A stretch of DNA of 64,000 nt from an uncultured Alphaproteobacteria bacterium (GCA_943787175.1 CALSLK010000008.1:62001-126000); one strand, 5' to 3'; counted from the first letter of the stretch, positions 35,515-43,999 are shown. The notes: a model not told the origin generated them from the sequence alone. Made by a program: numbers and translations.

Positions 35515-36357
35515 ATGGGTCCGCTCGCCGCCGCGCTAGCGCTCTCGGCGGCAGTCCTTCACGCGTCCTGGAACACGCTGCTCAAGGCCAACCCTGACCG
35601 TTTCGCCACCTTGGCGATGATCGGCGCGTTTGGGCTGATCGGTGGTCCGATCCTGATTGCTATCGGCGGCCATCCATCGGCCGACGCGATCCCGTTTCTG
35701 GCGCTCTCCTTTGTCGTCCACATTGGCTACAACACGTTTCTGTTGTTTGCCTACCGCGTGGCCGATCTCAGTCATGCCTATCCGTTGGCACGCGGTTCCG
35801 CACCTCTGTTGGCGACTCTTGGTGGTGTCTTCCTGGCGGGTGATCACATCAGCGCCATGTCGGCAGCAGGCATCCTGGTAATTTGTCTTGGTATCGTCGC
35901 AATCTCTATGCAGTTCAACGTGCGGGAACTGGGCTGGAGCGGTCTTGGCTGGCCGCTGGCTACGGGGCTGATGATCTCTGGCTACACTGTTGTCGACGGC
36001 ATGGGCGTTCGCGTGGCGGGAAGCCCGTTGGGTTACATCGGCTGGCTTTTCATCATTGACGGTTTGCCCTTCGTGATCTGGTGCCTGGTGCGCGAACGCG
36101 GCTTGGGCGTGCGGCGGCTGGCCAGGGTCTGGAAAGTCGGGTTCCTGGGTGGATTCATGGGCCTGGCGGCCTATGGCATGGTCATCTATGCCATGAGCTT
36201 TGCAGCTATCGGCGCCGTCGCGGCCATGCGCGAGACCAGCGTGATCCTGGCGGCCCTGTTTGGTACCTATCTGCTTAAGGAACCGTTTGGTGGAAGACGG
36301 ATCGCGGCTTCGGTTGTGGTCGTTGGTGGTGTGGCCTTGCTCTACTTGGGACGATAG
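35515..36357 (+). CDS. DMT superfamily (EamA) transporter
   Basis: 280 residues, ten hydrophobic helices in two EamA repeats (first with AAVLHASWNTLLKANPDRFA, second from LATGLMISGYTVVDG). Exporter of amino acids or metabolites. Starts 6 nt after the CoxL-like stop, so likely the third gene of that transcript. Confidence 0.88.
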   Translation: MGPLAAALALSAAVLHASWNTLLKANPDRFATLAMIGAFGLIGGPILIAIGGHPSADAIPFLALSFVVHIGYNTFLLFAYRVADLSHAYPLARGSAPLLATLGGVFLAGDHISAMSAAGILVICLGIVAISMQFNVRELGWSGLGWPLATGLMISGYTVVDGMGVRVAGSPLGYIGWLFIIDGLPFVIWCLVRERGLGVRRLARVWKVGFLGGFMGLAAYGMVIYAMSFAAIGAVAAMRETSVILAALFGTYLLKEPFGGRRIAASVVVVGGVALLYLGR

Positions 36358-36376
36358 CTGATTTACAGAATGCAAT

Positions 36377-36400
36377 TGCGAAGTATTCGCACTAATACTT
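36377..36400. promoter_or_regulatory. Overlapping palindromes upstream of the AOR operon
   Basis: Two mutually exclusive perfect inverted repeats: TGCGAA-GTA-TTCGCA (36377-36391) and AAGTATT-CGCACT-AATACTT (36381-36400). They lie 85-108 nt before the ferredoxin start in an otherwise plain AT-richer gap, so they are a candidate operator for the tungsten enzyme operon. Confidence 0.45.
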
Positions 36401-36484
36401 GATGGATTGACCTCTACCAATTTCCGAACCTTGTCACTATCATGTCCTTCAACCGCAAGATCAGCGGAAAAGGGGAGGGCAATC

Positions 36485-36958
36485 ATGCACAAGTCACTAT
36501 CCATCGATCCGGGCAAATGCACCGGGTGCCTGCAATGCGAGCTTGCGTGCTCGCTTGATAACGAAGGGATGTTCAATCCTTCGAAATCGCGCATCAAGAT
36601 TTTCAACTTCGAGGACAAGGGACGTTTCGTTCCCTACACCTGCACACAGTGCGCGGAAGCCTGGTGCCTGGAGGCATGCCCGACGCATGCCATCACTATC
36701 GACCGGGCGACCGGCGCCAAGGTTGTGAGCGATGCGCTTTGTGTCGGCTGCAAGGTCTGCACGATCGCCTGCCCCTTCGGCACGATCAATTTCAACCAGG
36801 ACACCGGCAAGGTCGTTAAATGCGACCTGTGCGAGGGCGACCCCGAATGCGCTAAGGCGTGTCCGACGGAAGCCATCACCTATGTCGATGCCGACTGGAC
36901 TGGCCTCGAAAAAATGCGCGCCTCGGCTGGTTCTGCCGACGCCGCCGCGCAAGCGTAA
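36485..36958 (+). CDS. 4Fe-4S ferredoxin subunit of the aldehyde oxidoreductase
   Basis: 157 residues, HycB/AorA-type polyferredoxin. Cysteine motifs: CTGCLQCELAC (12-22), CTQCAEAWCLEACP, CVGCKVCTIACP and CDLCEGDPECAKACP, enough for four [4Fe-4S] clusters. GGGAGGGCAATC precedes the ATG. Twelve nt before the AOR gene; carries electrons from the tungsten centre to an acceptor. Confidence 0.93.
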   Translation: MHKSLSIDPGKCTGCLQCELACSLDNEGMFNPSKSRIKIFNFEDKGRFVPYTCTQCAEAWCLEACPTHAITIDRATGAKVVSDALCVGCKVCTIACPFGTINFNQDTGKVVKCDLCEGDPECAKACPTEAITYVDADWTGLEKMRASAGSADAAAQA

Positions 36959-36970
36959 GGGAGAGAAAAC

Positions 36971-38815
36971 ATGGCATGGGCTGGAAAAATGCTGCGGGTC
37001 AACCTCACTGAGGGCACCTGCAAATCTGAACCGCTGAACATGGAGTGGGCACACGCCTATCTGGGACAGCGTGGTCTGGCGACCAAGTATCTGACCGAGG
37101 AAATCGACCCCAAGGTCGATCCCCTGTCGCCCGAGAACAAGATGATCATGACGACCGGTCCGCTGACCGGAACCTGCGCCTCGACGGCCGGCCGCTATTC
37201 GGTCGTGACCAAGGGTGCGCTGACCGGCGCGATCGCCTGTTCGAATTCCGGTGGTTACTTCGGCAACGAAATGAAGAATGCTGGTTGGGACCAGATCATC
37301 TTCGAGGGCAAATCGCCCAAGCCGGTCTATCTCTACATCGAAAACGACAAGGCCGAGCTTCTGGACGCGTCCGCGCACTGGGGCACATCGGTCTGGGATA
37401 CCGAAGAAGGCATCAAGCACAATCATGGCGACCCGCAGATTCGCGTCGCATCGATCGGCGTCTCTGGCGAGCAGGGCGTAAAGTACGCCTGTGTCGTCAA
37501 CGACATGCACCGCGCTGCCGGCCGTTCGGGCGTCGGCACGGTGATGGGTTCCAAGAACCTGAAAGCCGTTGCTATCCGCGGCACGCTGGGCGTCAGCGTC
37601 AAGGACCCCAAGCGCTTCGTGCAAGCCACCAACGATGGCAAGAAGGTGTTGGCCGACAATGCCGTCACCGGCCAGGGCCTGCCCGCCATGGGCACCCAAG
37701 TGCTGATGAACGTGATCAACGAAACCGGTGCTCTGCCGACGCGCAATCACAGGGACAACCAGTTCGAAAGCGCCAACGACATCGGCGCCGAGGCAATGGC
37801 CAAGGTTCGAGAGACCGATGGCAAGGCCAATCTGATCACCAACGCGGCCTGCTTTGGCTGCACGATTGCCTGTGGCCGTATCTCGCAGATCGATCGCACG
37901 CATTTTTCGGTGGCCGAACGGCCGCAGTACCACAAGGCTTCCGGCGGTCTGGAGTATGAGGCGGCATGGGCTCTTGGTGCAGCGACGGGTGTCGGTGATC
38001 TCGAAGCACTCACCTTCGCCAACTTTGTATGTAACGAGCAGGGCATTGATCCGATCACCTTCGGCGCAACGCTTGGCGCTGCTATGGAGTTGTTCGAGGA
38101 CGGCGTGCTCACCGAAGAGCAGACCGGCATGTCGCTGAAGTTCGGCGATGCCAAGGCTCTGTGCGAAATGGCCCTGCTGACCGGCAAGGGCGAAGGCTTT
38201 GGTGCTGAGCTCGGACTGGGTTCCAAGTTGCTGACTGAAAAGTATGGTCGCCCGGAGCTTTCCATGGGCGTCAAGGGCCAGGAGTTTCCTGCCTATGACG
38301 GTCGCGGAATTCAGGGTATCGGCCTGGCCTATGCCACCTCGAATCGTGGTGCCTGCCATCTGCGCGGCTACACGATCGCTTCGGAGGTCTTCGGTATTCC
38401 TGTCAAGACCGACCCGCTGGACTCCGACGGCAAGCCGGCTTTGGTCAAGGCCTTCCAGGACGCAACGGCTGCGGTTGACTCCAGTGGTCTGTGCGTCTTC
38501 ACGACCTTTGCCTGGACGCTGGAGGACTTTGCTCCTCAGATCGATGCGGCCTGCGAGGGTGACTGGACGGCCGAACGTCTGCTCGAGATCGGCGAGCGGA
38601 TCTGGAACCTGGAGCGCAACTTCAACAACGCTGCAGGCTTCACGGCTGCTGACGACAACCTGCCTGAGCGCCTGCTCAAGGATGCTGCCAAAACCGGCCC
38701 GTCCGAAGGTAAGGTCAACGAACTCAGCAAGATGTTGCCTGAATACTATGAACTCCGTGGCTGGTCGCATGCCGGTGTGCCAACCAACGAGACCCTGTCG
38801 CGTTTGGGTCTCTAG
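36971..38815 (+). CDS. aor: Tungsten-type aldehyde:ferredoxin oxidoreductase
   Basis: 614 residues, AOR family: oxidises aldehydes to acids (or reduces acids) using a tungsto-bispterin and one [4Fe-4S] cluster. Cluster ligands C294, C297, C301 (CFGCTIACGR) and C508 match the CxxCxxxC...C arrangement of archaeal AOR. N-terminal domain GKMLRVNLTEGTC and TTGPLTGT; pterin-binding GSKNLKAVAIRG. With the adjacent ferredoxin it resembles the bacterial AorAB pair; the AorC-type FAD subunit is not here. Unusual in a seemingly aerobic alphaproteobacterium. Confidence 0.94.
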   Translation: MAWAGKMLRVNLTEGTCKSEPLNMEWAHAYLGQRGLATKYLTEEIDPKVDPLSPENKMIMTTGPLTGTCASTAGRYSVVTKGALTGAIACSNSGGYFGNEMKNAGWDQIIFEGKSPKPVYLYIENDKAELLDASAHWGTSVWDTEEGIKHNHGDPQIRVASIGVSGEQGVKYACVVNDMHRAAGRSGVGTVMGSKNLKAVAIRGTLGVSVKDPKRFVQATNDGKKVLADNAVTGQGLPAMGTQVLMNVINETGALPTRNHRDNQFESANDIGAEAMAKVRETDGKANLITNAACFGCTIACGRISQIDRTHFSVAERPQYHKASGGLEYEAAWALGAATGVGDLEALTFANFVCNEQGIDPITFGATLGAAMELFEDGVLTEEQTGMSLKFGDAKALCEMALLTGKGEGFGAELGLGSKLLTEKYGRPELSMGVKGQEFPAYDGRGIQGIGLAYATSNRGACHLRGYTIASEVFGIPVKTDPLDSDGKPALVKAFQDATAAVDSSGLCVFTTFAWTLEDFAPQIDAACEGDWTAERLLEIGERIWNLERNFNNAAGFTAADDNLPERLLKDAAKTGPSEGKVNELSKMLPEYYELRGWSHAGVPTNETLSRLGL

Positions 38816-38876
38816 AGCAGATCCCGTTCTGATCGGATCGCGTTGCGATACGAACAGAATGGGTGAATCCGCTCGA
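38816..38876. repeat. Intergenic palindromic repeat, AGAGCAGATC family, copy 1
   Basis: Imperfect hairpin directly after the AOR stop, starting AGAGCAGATCCCG and centred on GATCGC-GTT-GCGAT, with TTCTG/CAGAA outer pairing. A diverged copy in the opposite orientation occurs at 40989-41052. Such AGAGCA-starting palindromes recur between genes in many alphaproteobacteria. Confidence 0.6.
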
Positions 38877-38899
38877 GAAACGGAAACGTGAAGTGAAGG

Positions 38900-38939
38900 G
38901 GCGGTCGTCGGGCTTGCGTGCCACGGCGGCCGCCTTTTT
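38900..38939 (+). terminator. Rho-independent terminator after aor
   Basis: 8-bp stem GGCGGTCG / CGGCCGCC (one G-U pair) followed directly by TTTTT. It sits between the AOR gene and the MoaD-like gene, so the latter pair may need its own promoter or read-through. Confidence 0.75.
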
Positions 38940-38972
38940 CATGTCTGCGACACGGAAAACATCACGGATCCC

Positions 38973-39224
38973 ATGCAGATCATCCTGAAGCTTTATGCCG
39001 GCCTGACTCCTTTCCTGCCTGCCGGTGCGCAAAACAACCAGATTGCCATCGAGGTCGATGAGGGCACGACGATCAACGCCGTGCTTGATGCCCACAATTG
39101 TCCACGCAAGTTGTGCCATCTGGTGATGCACAACGGTTTTCACATTCCACCTGGAGAACGCGATGCGCGTGTACTCCGCGAGGGCGATGCGCTGGCCGCC
39201 TGGCCACCGATTGCCGGAGGATGA
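38973..39224 (+). CDS. MoaD/ThiS-like sulfur carrier protein
   Basis: 83 residues, beta-grasp fold, ending PPIAGG: the C-terminal Gly-Gly that is adenylated and thiocarboxylated in MoaD. NCPRKLCHLVMHNG and GDALAAWPPIAGG fit. Located after AOR, it probably serves pterin-cofactor sulfuration dedicated to the tungsten enzyme. The next ORF overlaps or abuts its stop. Confidence 0.88.
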   Translation: MQIILKLYAGLTPFLPAGAQNNQIAIEVDEGTTINAVLDAHNCPRKLCHLVMHNGFHIPPGERDARVLREGDALAAWPPIAGG

Positions 39225-39226
39225 GC

Positions 39227-39526
39227 ATGAGTATGAGCACATCCGAATCTGTCGTGCGGGACACGGCGATCACCGTCCCTGATTTCTTCCGCTTGCTGCC
39301 GCGGGCCCTTGACGGCGAACGTTATACGACGACGGATGGCAGTGTGGCGGTAGGCGATGCAGACCATGGCGTTAGCATTACCATCCGTCCTCTGGAACCC
39401 CGCCGCATCGCGCTGCTGAAGATCGATCGTTGCGAGGTGGTGTTGACCTTCACCGGGTACACAAGCGAAGAACGCGAAGCCTTCTTCATCCGCTTCGACC
39501 GCGCCTATCAGCGTGGTGGAGGCTGA
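39227..39526 (+). CDS. Unknown protein, likely AOR-cluster accessory
   Basis: About 99 residues; no family recognised. Start at 39227 is chosen because GGAGG lies 6 nt upstream; ATGs at 39221 and 39233 are alternatives. Contains ITVPDFFRLLPRAL, a beta-rich middle and a C-terminal YTSEEREAFFIRFDRAYQR helix; one Cys (RCEVV). No membrane segment. Follows the MoaD-like gene at once, so probably works in cofactor maturation or as a small subunit. Confidence 0.65.
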   Translation: MSMSTSESVVRDTAITVPDFFRLLPRALDGERYTTTDGSVAVGDADHGVSITIRPLEPRRIALLKIDRCEVVLTFTGYTSEEREAFFIRFDRAYQRGGG

Positions 39527-39539
39527 CTAACGAACGATG

Positions 39540-39626
39540 TCATCCCGGCCTTGAGCCGGGATCTCGGTCCGCACTTGGCCTTTGAAACCCGTCATGACGA
39601 GATCCCGGCTCAAGGCCGGGATGACA
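39540..39626. repeat. BIME-like inverted pair of GTCATCCCGG palindromes
   Basis: Two palindromes in opposite orientation (39540-39567 and 39599-39626), each GTCATC + CCGGC-CTTGA-GCCGG + GATC, separated by a spacer containing GAAACCCGTCATGACGAG. The same pair with nearly the same spacer occurs at 46888-46983. Lies 25 nt beyond the end of the GIY-YIG pseudogene. Confidence 0.9.
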
Positions 39627-39651
39627 CCGTTTGGGTTGGGCTGGGGTTGGA

Positions 39652-39950
39652 TTAGCCCATTGCAATATCTTCGTAGAGGTCTCTCCAGGTTGGATTGAAG
39701 TTGGATATGAGATCGTCTTTTCAGTCGCGGCGCCAGCGTTTCAGACGTTTCTCGCGAGTGATGGCTTCGTGCACGTCTTCGAACGGTTCGTAGTAGACGA
39801 GCTTCTTGAGTGCATAGCGTTTGTGTAGCCTTGGATGGTTCCTTCGCGATGTTCCCAGGTGCGTTTGCCCAGATTGCTGGTGACACCAATGTAGATCGGA
39901 CCGTTCTCCCGCGACGTCATGATGTAGACGAAGTAGGATTTGGTGAGCAT
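39652..39950 (-). pseudogene. GIY-YIG nuclease (YhbQ-like), frameshifted and with an internal stop
   Basis: Would encode ~100 residues: N-terminal SYFVYIMTSRENGPIYIGVT (GIY-YIG-type YIM..YIG), EHREG, then after a 1-nt shift in an A-run near 39820, KRYALKKLVYYEPFEDVHEA and REKRLKRW. An in-frame TGA at 39721-39723 stands where the intact paralogue at 55205 has Trp; a further conserved NPTWRDLYEDI segment follows to TAA at 39652. Bracketed by GTCATCC palindromes on both sides. Confidence 0.88.
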
Positions 39951-39977
39951 CGTTGTGCCTCAACCTTATCTCTCAAG

Positions 39978-40004
39978 TGTCATCCCGGCCCAATGCGGGG
40001 GTGA
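39978..40004. repeat. Single GTCATCCCGG palindrome
   Basis: GTCATCCCGGCC...GGGGGTGAC, a diverged copy 27 nt upstream of the GIY-YIG pseudogene and abutting the stop of the next gene. Forms the second bracket of the GIY-YIG unit. Confidence 0.85.
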
Positions 40005-40964
40005 CTAGACGATGCGACCCAAACGCACCGCCGTTTTGCCTTTCAGGGGGTCGCGGGCGGGCATGATCATGACGCAGTTGTCGTAGGGGGTGTGGACCGC
40101 CTTGTCGTCGTCGTGGCCGATCAGGGTGCCTTTTTCGGGCACGACTTCGAAGCCTTCAAAGGTGCGGTCAAAGACGAAGTTGTCGGTTTCGATGGTGATG
40201 GGGCCTGAGACTTCGATGAACATCTGATCGACGTTCTCGGGGTCTTTGAGATGCTCGGCCAGAAACGCGGGATCGATGGCGTCGAAGTGGCGCAGGAAAC
40301 GCAGGCTGGTTTCGATGGCAATGTCGGCGGCTTCTTCAAAGAAGTGATAGCCGCATTCCACCAGACAGGCAGAACTGTCGCGGGCGGGATCATCAAACTG
40401 AGCGTAGTCGCGGATGCGTTTGCCTGCGGCATGGCCGGCGTCGATCACGACATGGCGTGGTTTGCCGATGGCGGCAGAAAGCGCACGGCCCTTGGCCTTG
40501 GGACCGGCAAGCAGCATGGGTGGCTGGGGCAGTTCGACCGAATGGATGTCGAGCATGTGGTCGATCTGGTCAACCACCGGGCGCATGGCGCGGGCACGGC
40601 TGATCTCCTGGCTCTGGCGCGGGCCGTCCAGGGTTTCCTCGTTCCAGACGCGGTTGAAATCCTCGTCCACGAAACGCGACTCATAGGGCGCTGCTTCCTC
40701 GAAGCTTTCATAGGCCGCGACATTGGCAAACGAAAGCGTGAGCTTGCCGCGTGTCGGGCGCAAGTCATGCTCGAACAGGAACCGCAGGGCGTGGGCACCA
40801 CAGACCTCGTTGCCGTGCGTGACGGCGTTGATCATCAGATGCGGGCCTGCGACGCCACTGTCATGGGTGGTGATGTAATCGACCCCGGTGTTGCCGGCCT
40901 TGTAAGCACTGATGTCGATAGGAAAAAGGTGGACGCCGTCAGAGGCGGGCGCGCGTTCGGTCAT
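40005..40964 (-). CDS. Succinylglutamate desuccinylase/aspartoacylase family protein
   Basis: 319 residues, M14-related zinc hydrolase of the AstE/ASPA family. Zinc ligands appear in NAVTHGNEVCG (H50, E53) and DIHSVELP (H ~141); EDFNRVW is the substrate-binding segment. Removes an acyl group from an N-acyl amino acid or similar. The stop abuts a palindrome. No arginine-succinyltransferase genes nearby, so not clearly the AST pathway. Confidence 0.88.
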   Translation of the reverse strand: MTERAPASDGVHLFPIDISAYKAGNTGVDYITTHDSGVAGPHLMINAVTHGNEVCGAHALRFLFEHDLRPTRGKLTLSFANVAAYESFEEAAPYESRFVDEDFNRVWNEETLDGPRQSQEISRARAMRPVVDQIDHMLDIHSVELPQPPMLLAGPKAKGRALSAAIGKPRHVVIDAGHAAGKRIRDYAQFDDPARDSSACLVECGYHFFEEAADIAIETSLRFLRHFDAIDPAFLAEHLKDPENVDQMFIEVSGPITIETDNFVFDRTFEGFEVVPEKGTLIGHDDDKAVHTPYDNCVMIMPARDPLKGKTAVRLGRIV

Positions 40965-40988
40965 GGTATCTCCGGGATGGATTGGGTG

Positions 40989-41052
40989 AGAGCATCTTCA
41001 CGCGACAAATCCGAATCGCAAGCGATTCGTGTTTATCGCGATCTGCTCTGTC
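40989..41052. repeat. Intergenic palindromic repeat, AGAGCAGATC family, copy 2
   Basis: Long imperfect hairpin: 19-nt arms around AA (CGAATCGC-AA-GCGATTCG core, 16 of 19 pairs) with GAGCAT/ATCTGCTC outer ends, on the minus strand starting AGAGCAGATCGCG. Lies just after the nadK stop and may also end its transcript. Confidence 0.7.
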
Positions 41053-41060
41053 AGGTCAGG

Positions 41061-41828
41061 TCAGGTTGCGAACTGCTCCTTGAGGATGCGTTCCTCAAGA
41101 TCGTGCTCGCGGGCGAACAACAGGTTTACGGCACAGCATTCATCGGCGCAGATCGAGACGTGGACAACGTCGCGGATCTCGGTGGAATCGGCCACCGCAC
41201 TGACAGGGCGCTTGGCAGCATCGAGCACGTCGAAGATGACCTTGGCGCCCTCTGGCAGCAGGGCACCGCGCCAGCGGCGGGGGCGAAACGCGCTGATCGG
41301 TGTCAGGGCCATGACGTTGGAACCGATGGGCAGGATGGGGCCATGGGCCGACAGGTTGTAGGCCGTGCTGCCGGCAGCCGTGGCACAGAGCACGCCGTCA
41401 CACATCAGCTCCTTCATGCGCACGACGCCATCGACGCTGATACGGACCTTTGCGGTCTGACGGGTCTGGCGCAGAAGTGAGACTTCGTTAATGGCAACGG
41501 CCTCGTGCGCCTTGCCCGCCTGGTCGGTGGCGGTCATGCGCAGGGGATTGAGCGTGGTGACCTGGGCCGTGGCGATACGGCGCGGCAGGTCTTCGATCTC
41601 GAAATCGTTCATCAGGAAGCCAACCGAACCCCGGTTCATGCCGTAGACCGCGACATCGCGGCCCAGGCATTGATGCAGGGTTTCCAGCATGAAGCCGTCA
41701 CCGCCCAGGGCAACGATCACATTGGCCTTGGAAGGCTCGCGTGCGCCGTAAAGCGCTTCGAGCTTCTTCTTGGCATTGCGCGCCTTGGGGGCGCTGCTGG
41801 CGACAAAGGCGATACGCGGTTTGGCCAC
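41061..41828 (-). CDS. nadK: NAD kinase
   Basis: 255 residues. [11 protein letters not shown] (GGDG at 42-45) is the family's active-site motif; [12 protein letters not shown] and [18 protein letters not shown] (the conserved glycine-rich NAD site) follow. Phosphorylates NAD to NADP in the cytoplasm. Short form typical of alphaproteobacteria. Confidence 0.96.
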   Translation of the reverse strand: MAKPRIAFVASSAPKARNAKKKLEALYGAREPSKANVIVALGGDGFMLETLHQCLGRDVAVYGMNRGSVGFLMNDFEIEDLPRRIATAQVTTLNPLRMTATDQAGKAHEAVAINEVSLLRQTRQTAKVRISVDGVVRMKELMCDGVLCATAAGSTAYNLSAHGPILPIGSNVMALTPISAFRPRRWRGALLPEGAKVIFDVLDAAKRPVSAVADSTEIRDVVHVSICADECCAVNLLFAREHDLEERILKEQFAT

Positions 41829-42181
41829 GGGCCGGCTCCTGGTGAAGGTGGCGCACTATAGAGGCGAAGCGGTGCGGGCGGAAACGATGAAGGTTGCGGG
41901 ACGTGATGTGTTCGGGGAGGGGGGTTGGGCGGAATTACGGGTTCAACCCCATGCACAGTAGGATTGGTCCTTTGAAATGGTGTGGCTGCGCCAGGTTCCG
42001 TGATGCCAATGTGGCCTGTGCGGTCGTGTGAGAGCAGGAGGCATTTTTGTCGCTTCCGGATGCGGGGCTGATTGTTGTTGTATGTGGAAACAAAAATAGA
42101 ACGGAATGGCGGCAACAGCAAGCATGGGCGCGTTTCCTGTGGGGCTGAGGTGAGCCTGGAGAGCCGGGCAGGAAGGGGATT

Positions 42182-42621
42182 CACGCAGAGACGCAGAGGC
42201 GCAGAGAAACAAGGGAACAGGGTTCTTCACGCGGAGCCGCGGAGGACGCGGAGGGGTTCGTCGCTGCCTTTCTGGTTCAGCGCCCACTGTTTGGGTTGTT
42301 ATGGATCGGCTTTACCGCTCAAGTGACACCGACCCGGATAACAAACAGCCGTGTCATCCCGGCTCTGCGGTGCTGCGCACCTTGTCCGGGATGACACATT
42401 TGTTTGTGTTCTCGTGGCCTTGCTTACTTGAGCGGCAGAGCCGCTCGATGACAACCTGCAGGGTAAGCGCTGAGCCGTGACGACAGCGCAGAAACGCTCC
42501 GCGTCCTCCGCGACTCCGCTTGAATCATCTTGTCGTGCACTCTGCCACGGCCCACGCAACAGAAGCGCTGGCGGACGGATCAGCGCCTTCTTGTTTCTCT
42601 GCGCCTCTGCGTCTCTGCGTG
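42182..42621. repeat. Nested inverted repeat with CGCAGAG- and CGCGGAG-type units
   Basis: Outer pair: 32-nt perfect inverted repeat 42182-42213 / 42590-42621 (CACGCAGAGACGCAGAGGCG at its left end). Inner pair: 23-nt repeat 42231-42253 / 42497-42519 with one mismatch (GCGGAGCCGCGGAGGACG). The arms are in mirror order, so the whole 440 nt can form one large cruciform around the central GTCATCCCGG palindrome. Confidence 0.9.
42351..42397. repeat. GTGTCATCCCGG palindrome in the centre of the nested repeat
   Basis: Perfect 12-nt arms GTGTCATCCCGG / CCGGGATGACAC with a second hairpin (GGTGC-TGC-GCACC) in the loop. Confidence 0.9.
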
Positions 42622-42699
42622 CCCACGTTTCCTTGTTGTTTGTTGATGGCGCGCCGCGGCGGGGTGCGGCACACTCAGGCTCACATTTATTGGGGTTTG

Positions 42700-43215
42700 A
42701 TGATGCTCAGGAAATCAGGTTTCGGCTGGCTCGTGGTGCTGGCACTGGCGGTGTTCGTGCAGTCAGGTGCAATGGCGCAGGACGACGCGGCTGACGAGGA
42801 CGGCGGCGACCGGCATATCGGCTACTACTATCCCGAGCCCAGCAGCGAGGAGACCTATCACGCCCGCGCGCAGACGCTGCCTGATGCCAGCCGTACAGGC
42901 CGCCTGGCCTTCGTGACGGTGCTGGCGACGCAACAGCTTGCGGCGCCGTATTCGCCAGGGCTGGCGGTGTTCGCCAAGGGCGATGATGCTGAAAAGCTGA
43001 TCATGGTGGCGCTGAAGGACGAGCTCTTCGACAGCGTCTACCGGATGCGTGGCGTGCTCGCCATGATGACGGCCTCGGCACGGACCTCTGAATTGTTCCG
43101 CGCTTATCAGGTTCAGGACATCTTCACCTTCTTCGACCTGTTGAAGCTGTTGGGATTCGAGAAGGTGACCCTGACCAATGGGCGTGATCTGGCCCACGTC
43201 GTCTATCTGGAGTAG
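42700..43215 (+). CDS. Secreted protein of unknown function
   Basis: 171 residues from the ATG at 42700. Sec signal peptide (GFGWLVVLALAVFVQSGAMAQ), then an acidic linker and a mixed alpha/beta domain with LAFVTVLATQQLAAP, RMRGVLAMMTASARTSELF and FTFFDLLKLLGFEKVTLTNG. No family recognised. Ends 4 nt before hyi; likely co-transcribed with it. The upstream in-frame extension runs through repeat sequence and is discarded. Confidence 0.75.
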   Translation: MMLRKSGFGWLVVLALAVFVQSGAMAQDDAADEDGGDRHIGYYYPEPSSEETYHARAQTLPDASRTGRLAFVTVLATQQLAAPYSPGLAVFAKGDDAEKLIMVALKDELFDSVYRMRGVLAMMTASARTSELFRAYQVQDIFTFFDLLKLLGFEKVTLTNGRDLAHVVYLE

Positions 43216-43219
43216 TTCG

Positions 43220-43999
43220 ATGCCGCGTTTTGCCGCCAATATCTCCACCATGTTCGGGGAACTTTATTTTCTGGATCGCTTCGCTGCCGCCGCAGAGGCG
43301 GGGTTCCGCGCTGTGGAGATGCAGGAGCCCTATGACTTCCCCGCCGATCAGGTCCGCGCGCGCCTGGACAAGCATGATCTGGAAATTGTTCTGACCAACG
43401 TGCCCAGCGGCAACAAGGCCGCGGGCGATGGCGGACTTGCCGCCATGCCGGGACGTGAGCGGGACTTTGCCGTGACCATGGAAACGGCACTTGCCTATGC
43501 CGCCGTGACAGGCTGCCCGCGTCTGCACGTGATGTCAGGCGTGATGCCCTCGGGGTCCGTCATCAACGATTGCGAGGACGTGCTGATCGCCAACCTGGCG
43601 ATGGCCGCACGGATGGCGGCCGGGCAGGGCGTGATGCTTCTGATCGAACCGATCAATACGCTCGATGTGCCGGGCTATGTGATGAGCCGCCAGAGCCAGG
43701 CGCGCCGTATCGTCGAGGCCGTGGATGCCGAAAACGTGCGCATCCAGTTCGATTTCTACCATTGCCAGATCATGGAAGGCGATCTGGTGCGCAACTTCGA
43801 GCGCCAACTGCCCCTGATCGGTCACGTCCAGATCTCCGACAACCCCGGCCGCCATGAACCGGGCACGGGGGAGATCAACTATGACCACATCTTCGAGGTA
43901 ATTGACGCCAGCGCCTATGGCGGCTGGGTCGGCGCAGAATATCGCCCGAAGGGGGATACGGTGGCTGGGTTGGGCTGGTTTGAGGCGGTGAATAGCTAA
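43220..43999 (+). CDS. hyi: Hydroxypyruvate isomerase family protein
   Basis: 259 residues, xylose-isomerase-like TIM barrel of the Hyi/OtnI group. MPRFAANISTMFGELYFLDR is the family N-terminus; LLIEPINTLDVPGY (E metal ligand), QFDFYHCQIMEGD and HVQISDNPGRHEPGTGEI carry the metal ligands. Interconverts hydroxypyruvate and tartronate semialdehyde or a related keto-sugar. Confidence 0.92.
   Translation: MPRFAANISTMFGELYFLDRFAAAAEAGFRAVEMQEPYDFPADQVRARLDKHDLEIVLTNVPSGNKAAGDGGLAAMPGRERDFAVTMETALAYAAVTGCPRLHVMSGVMPSGSVINDCEDVLIANLAMAARMAAGQGVMLLIEPINTLDVPGYVMSRQSQARRIVEAVDAENVRIQFDFYHCQIMEGDLVRNFERQLPLIGHVQISDNPGRHEPGTGEINYDHIFEVIDASAYGGWVGAEYRPKGDTVAGLGWFEAVNS

Larger units (their letters stand above)
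41829..42699. other. 871-nt gene-free, repeat-filled intergenic region
   Basis: No convincing gene. Open frames here lack ribosome sites and are built from repeats. It holds the large nested inverted repeat at 42182-42621 and the GTGTCATCCCGG palindrome at 42351-42397. The promoters of nadK (left) and the secreted-protein gene (right) must lie at its ends; no boxes were recognised with confidence. Confidence 0.7.

Noticed and set aside
36497-38770. 757-codon minus-strand frame
   Set aside because: Antisense to the ferredoxin and AOR genes, whose cysteine motifs are unambiguous.
39540-39626. Short CRISPR array
   Set aside because: Only two units, in inverted orientation and palindromic; no regular spacers or cas genes.
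39721-39963. Programmed frameshift in the GIY-YIG gene
   Set aside because: An in-frame TGA downstream and a lost A in an A-run fit decay better; no slippery site with stimulatory structure seen.
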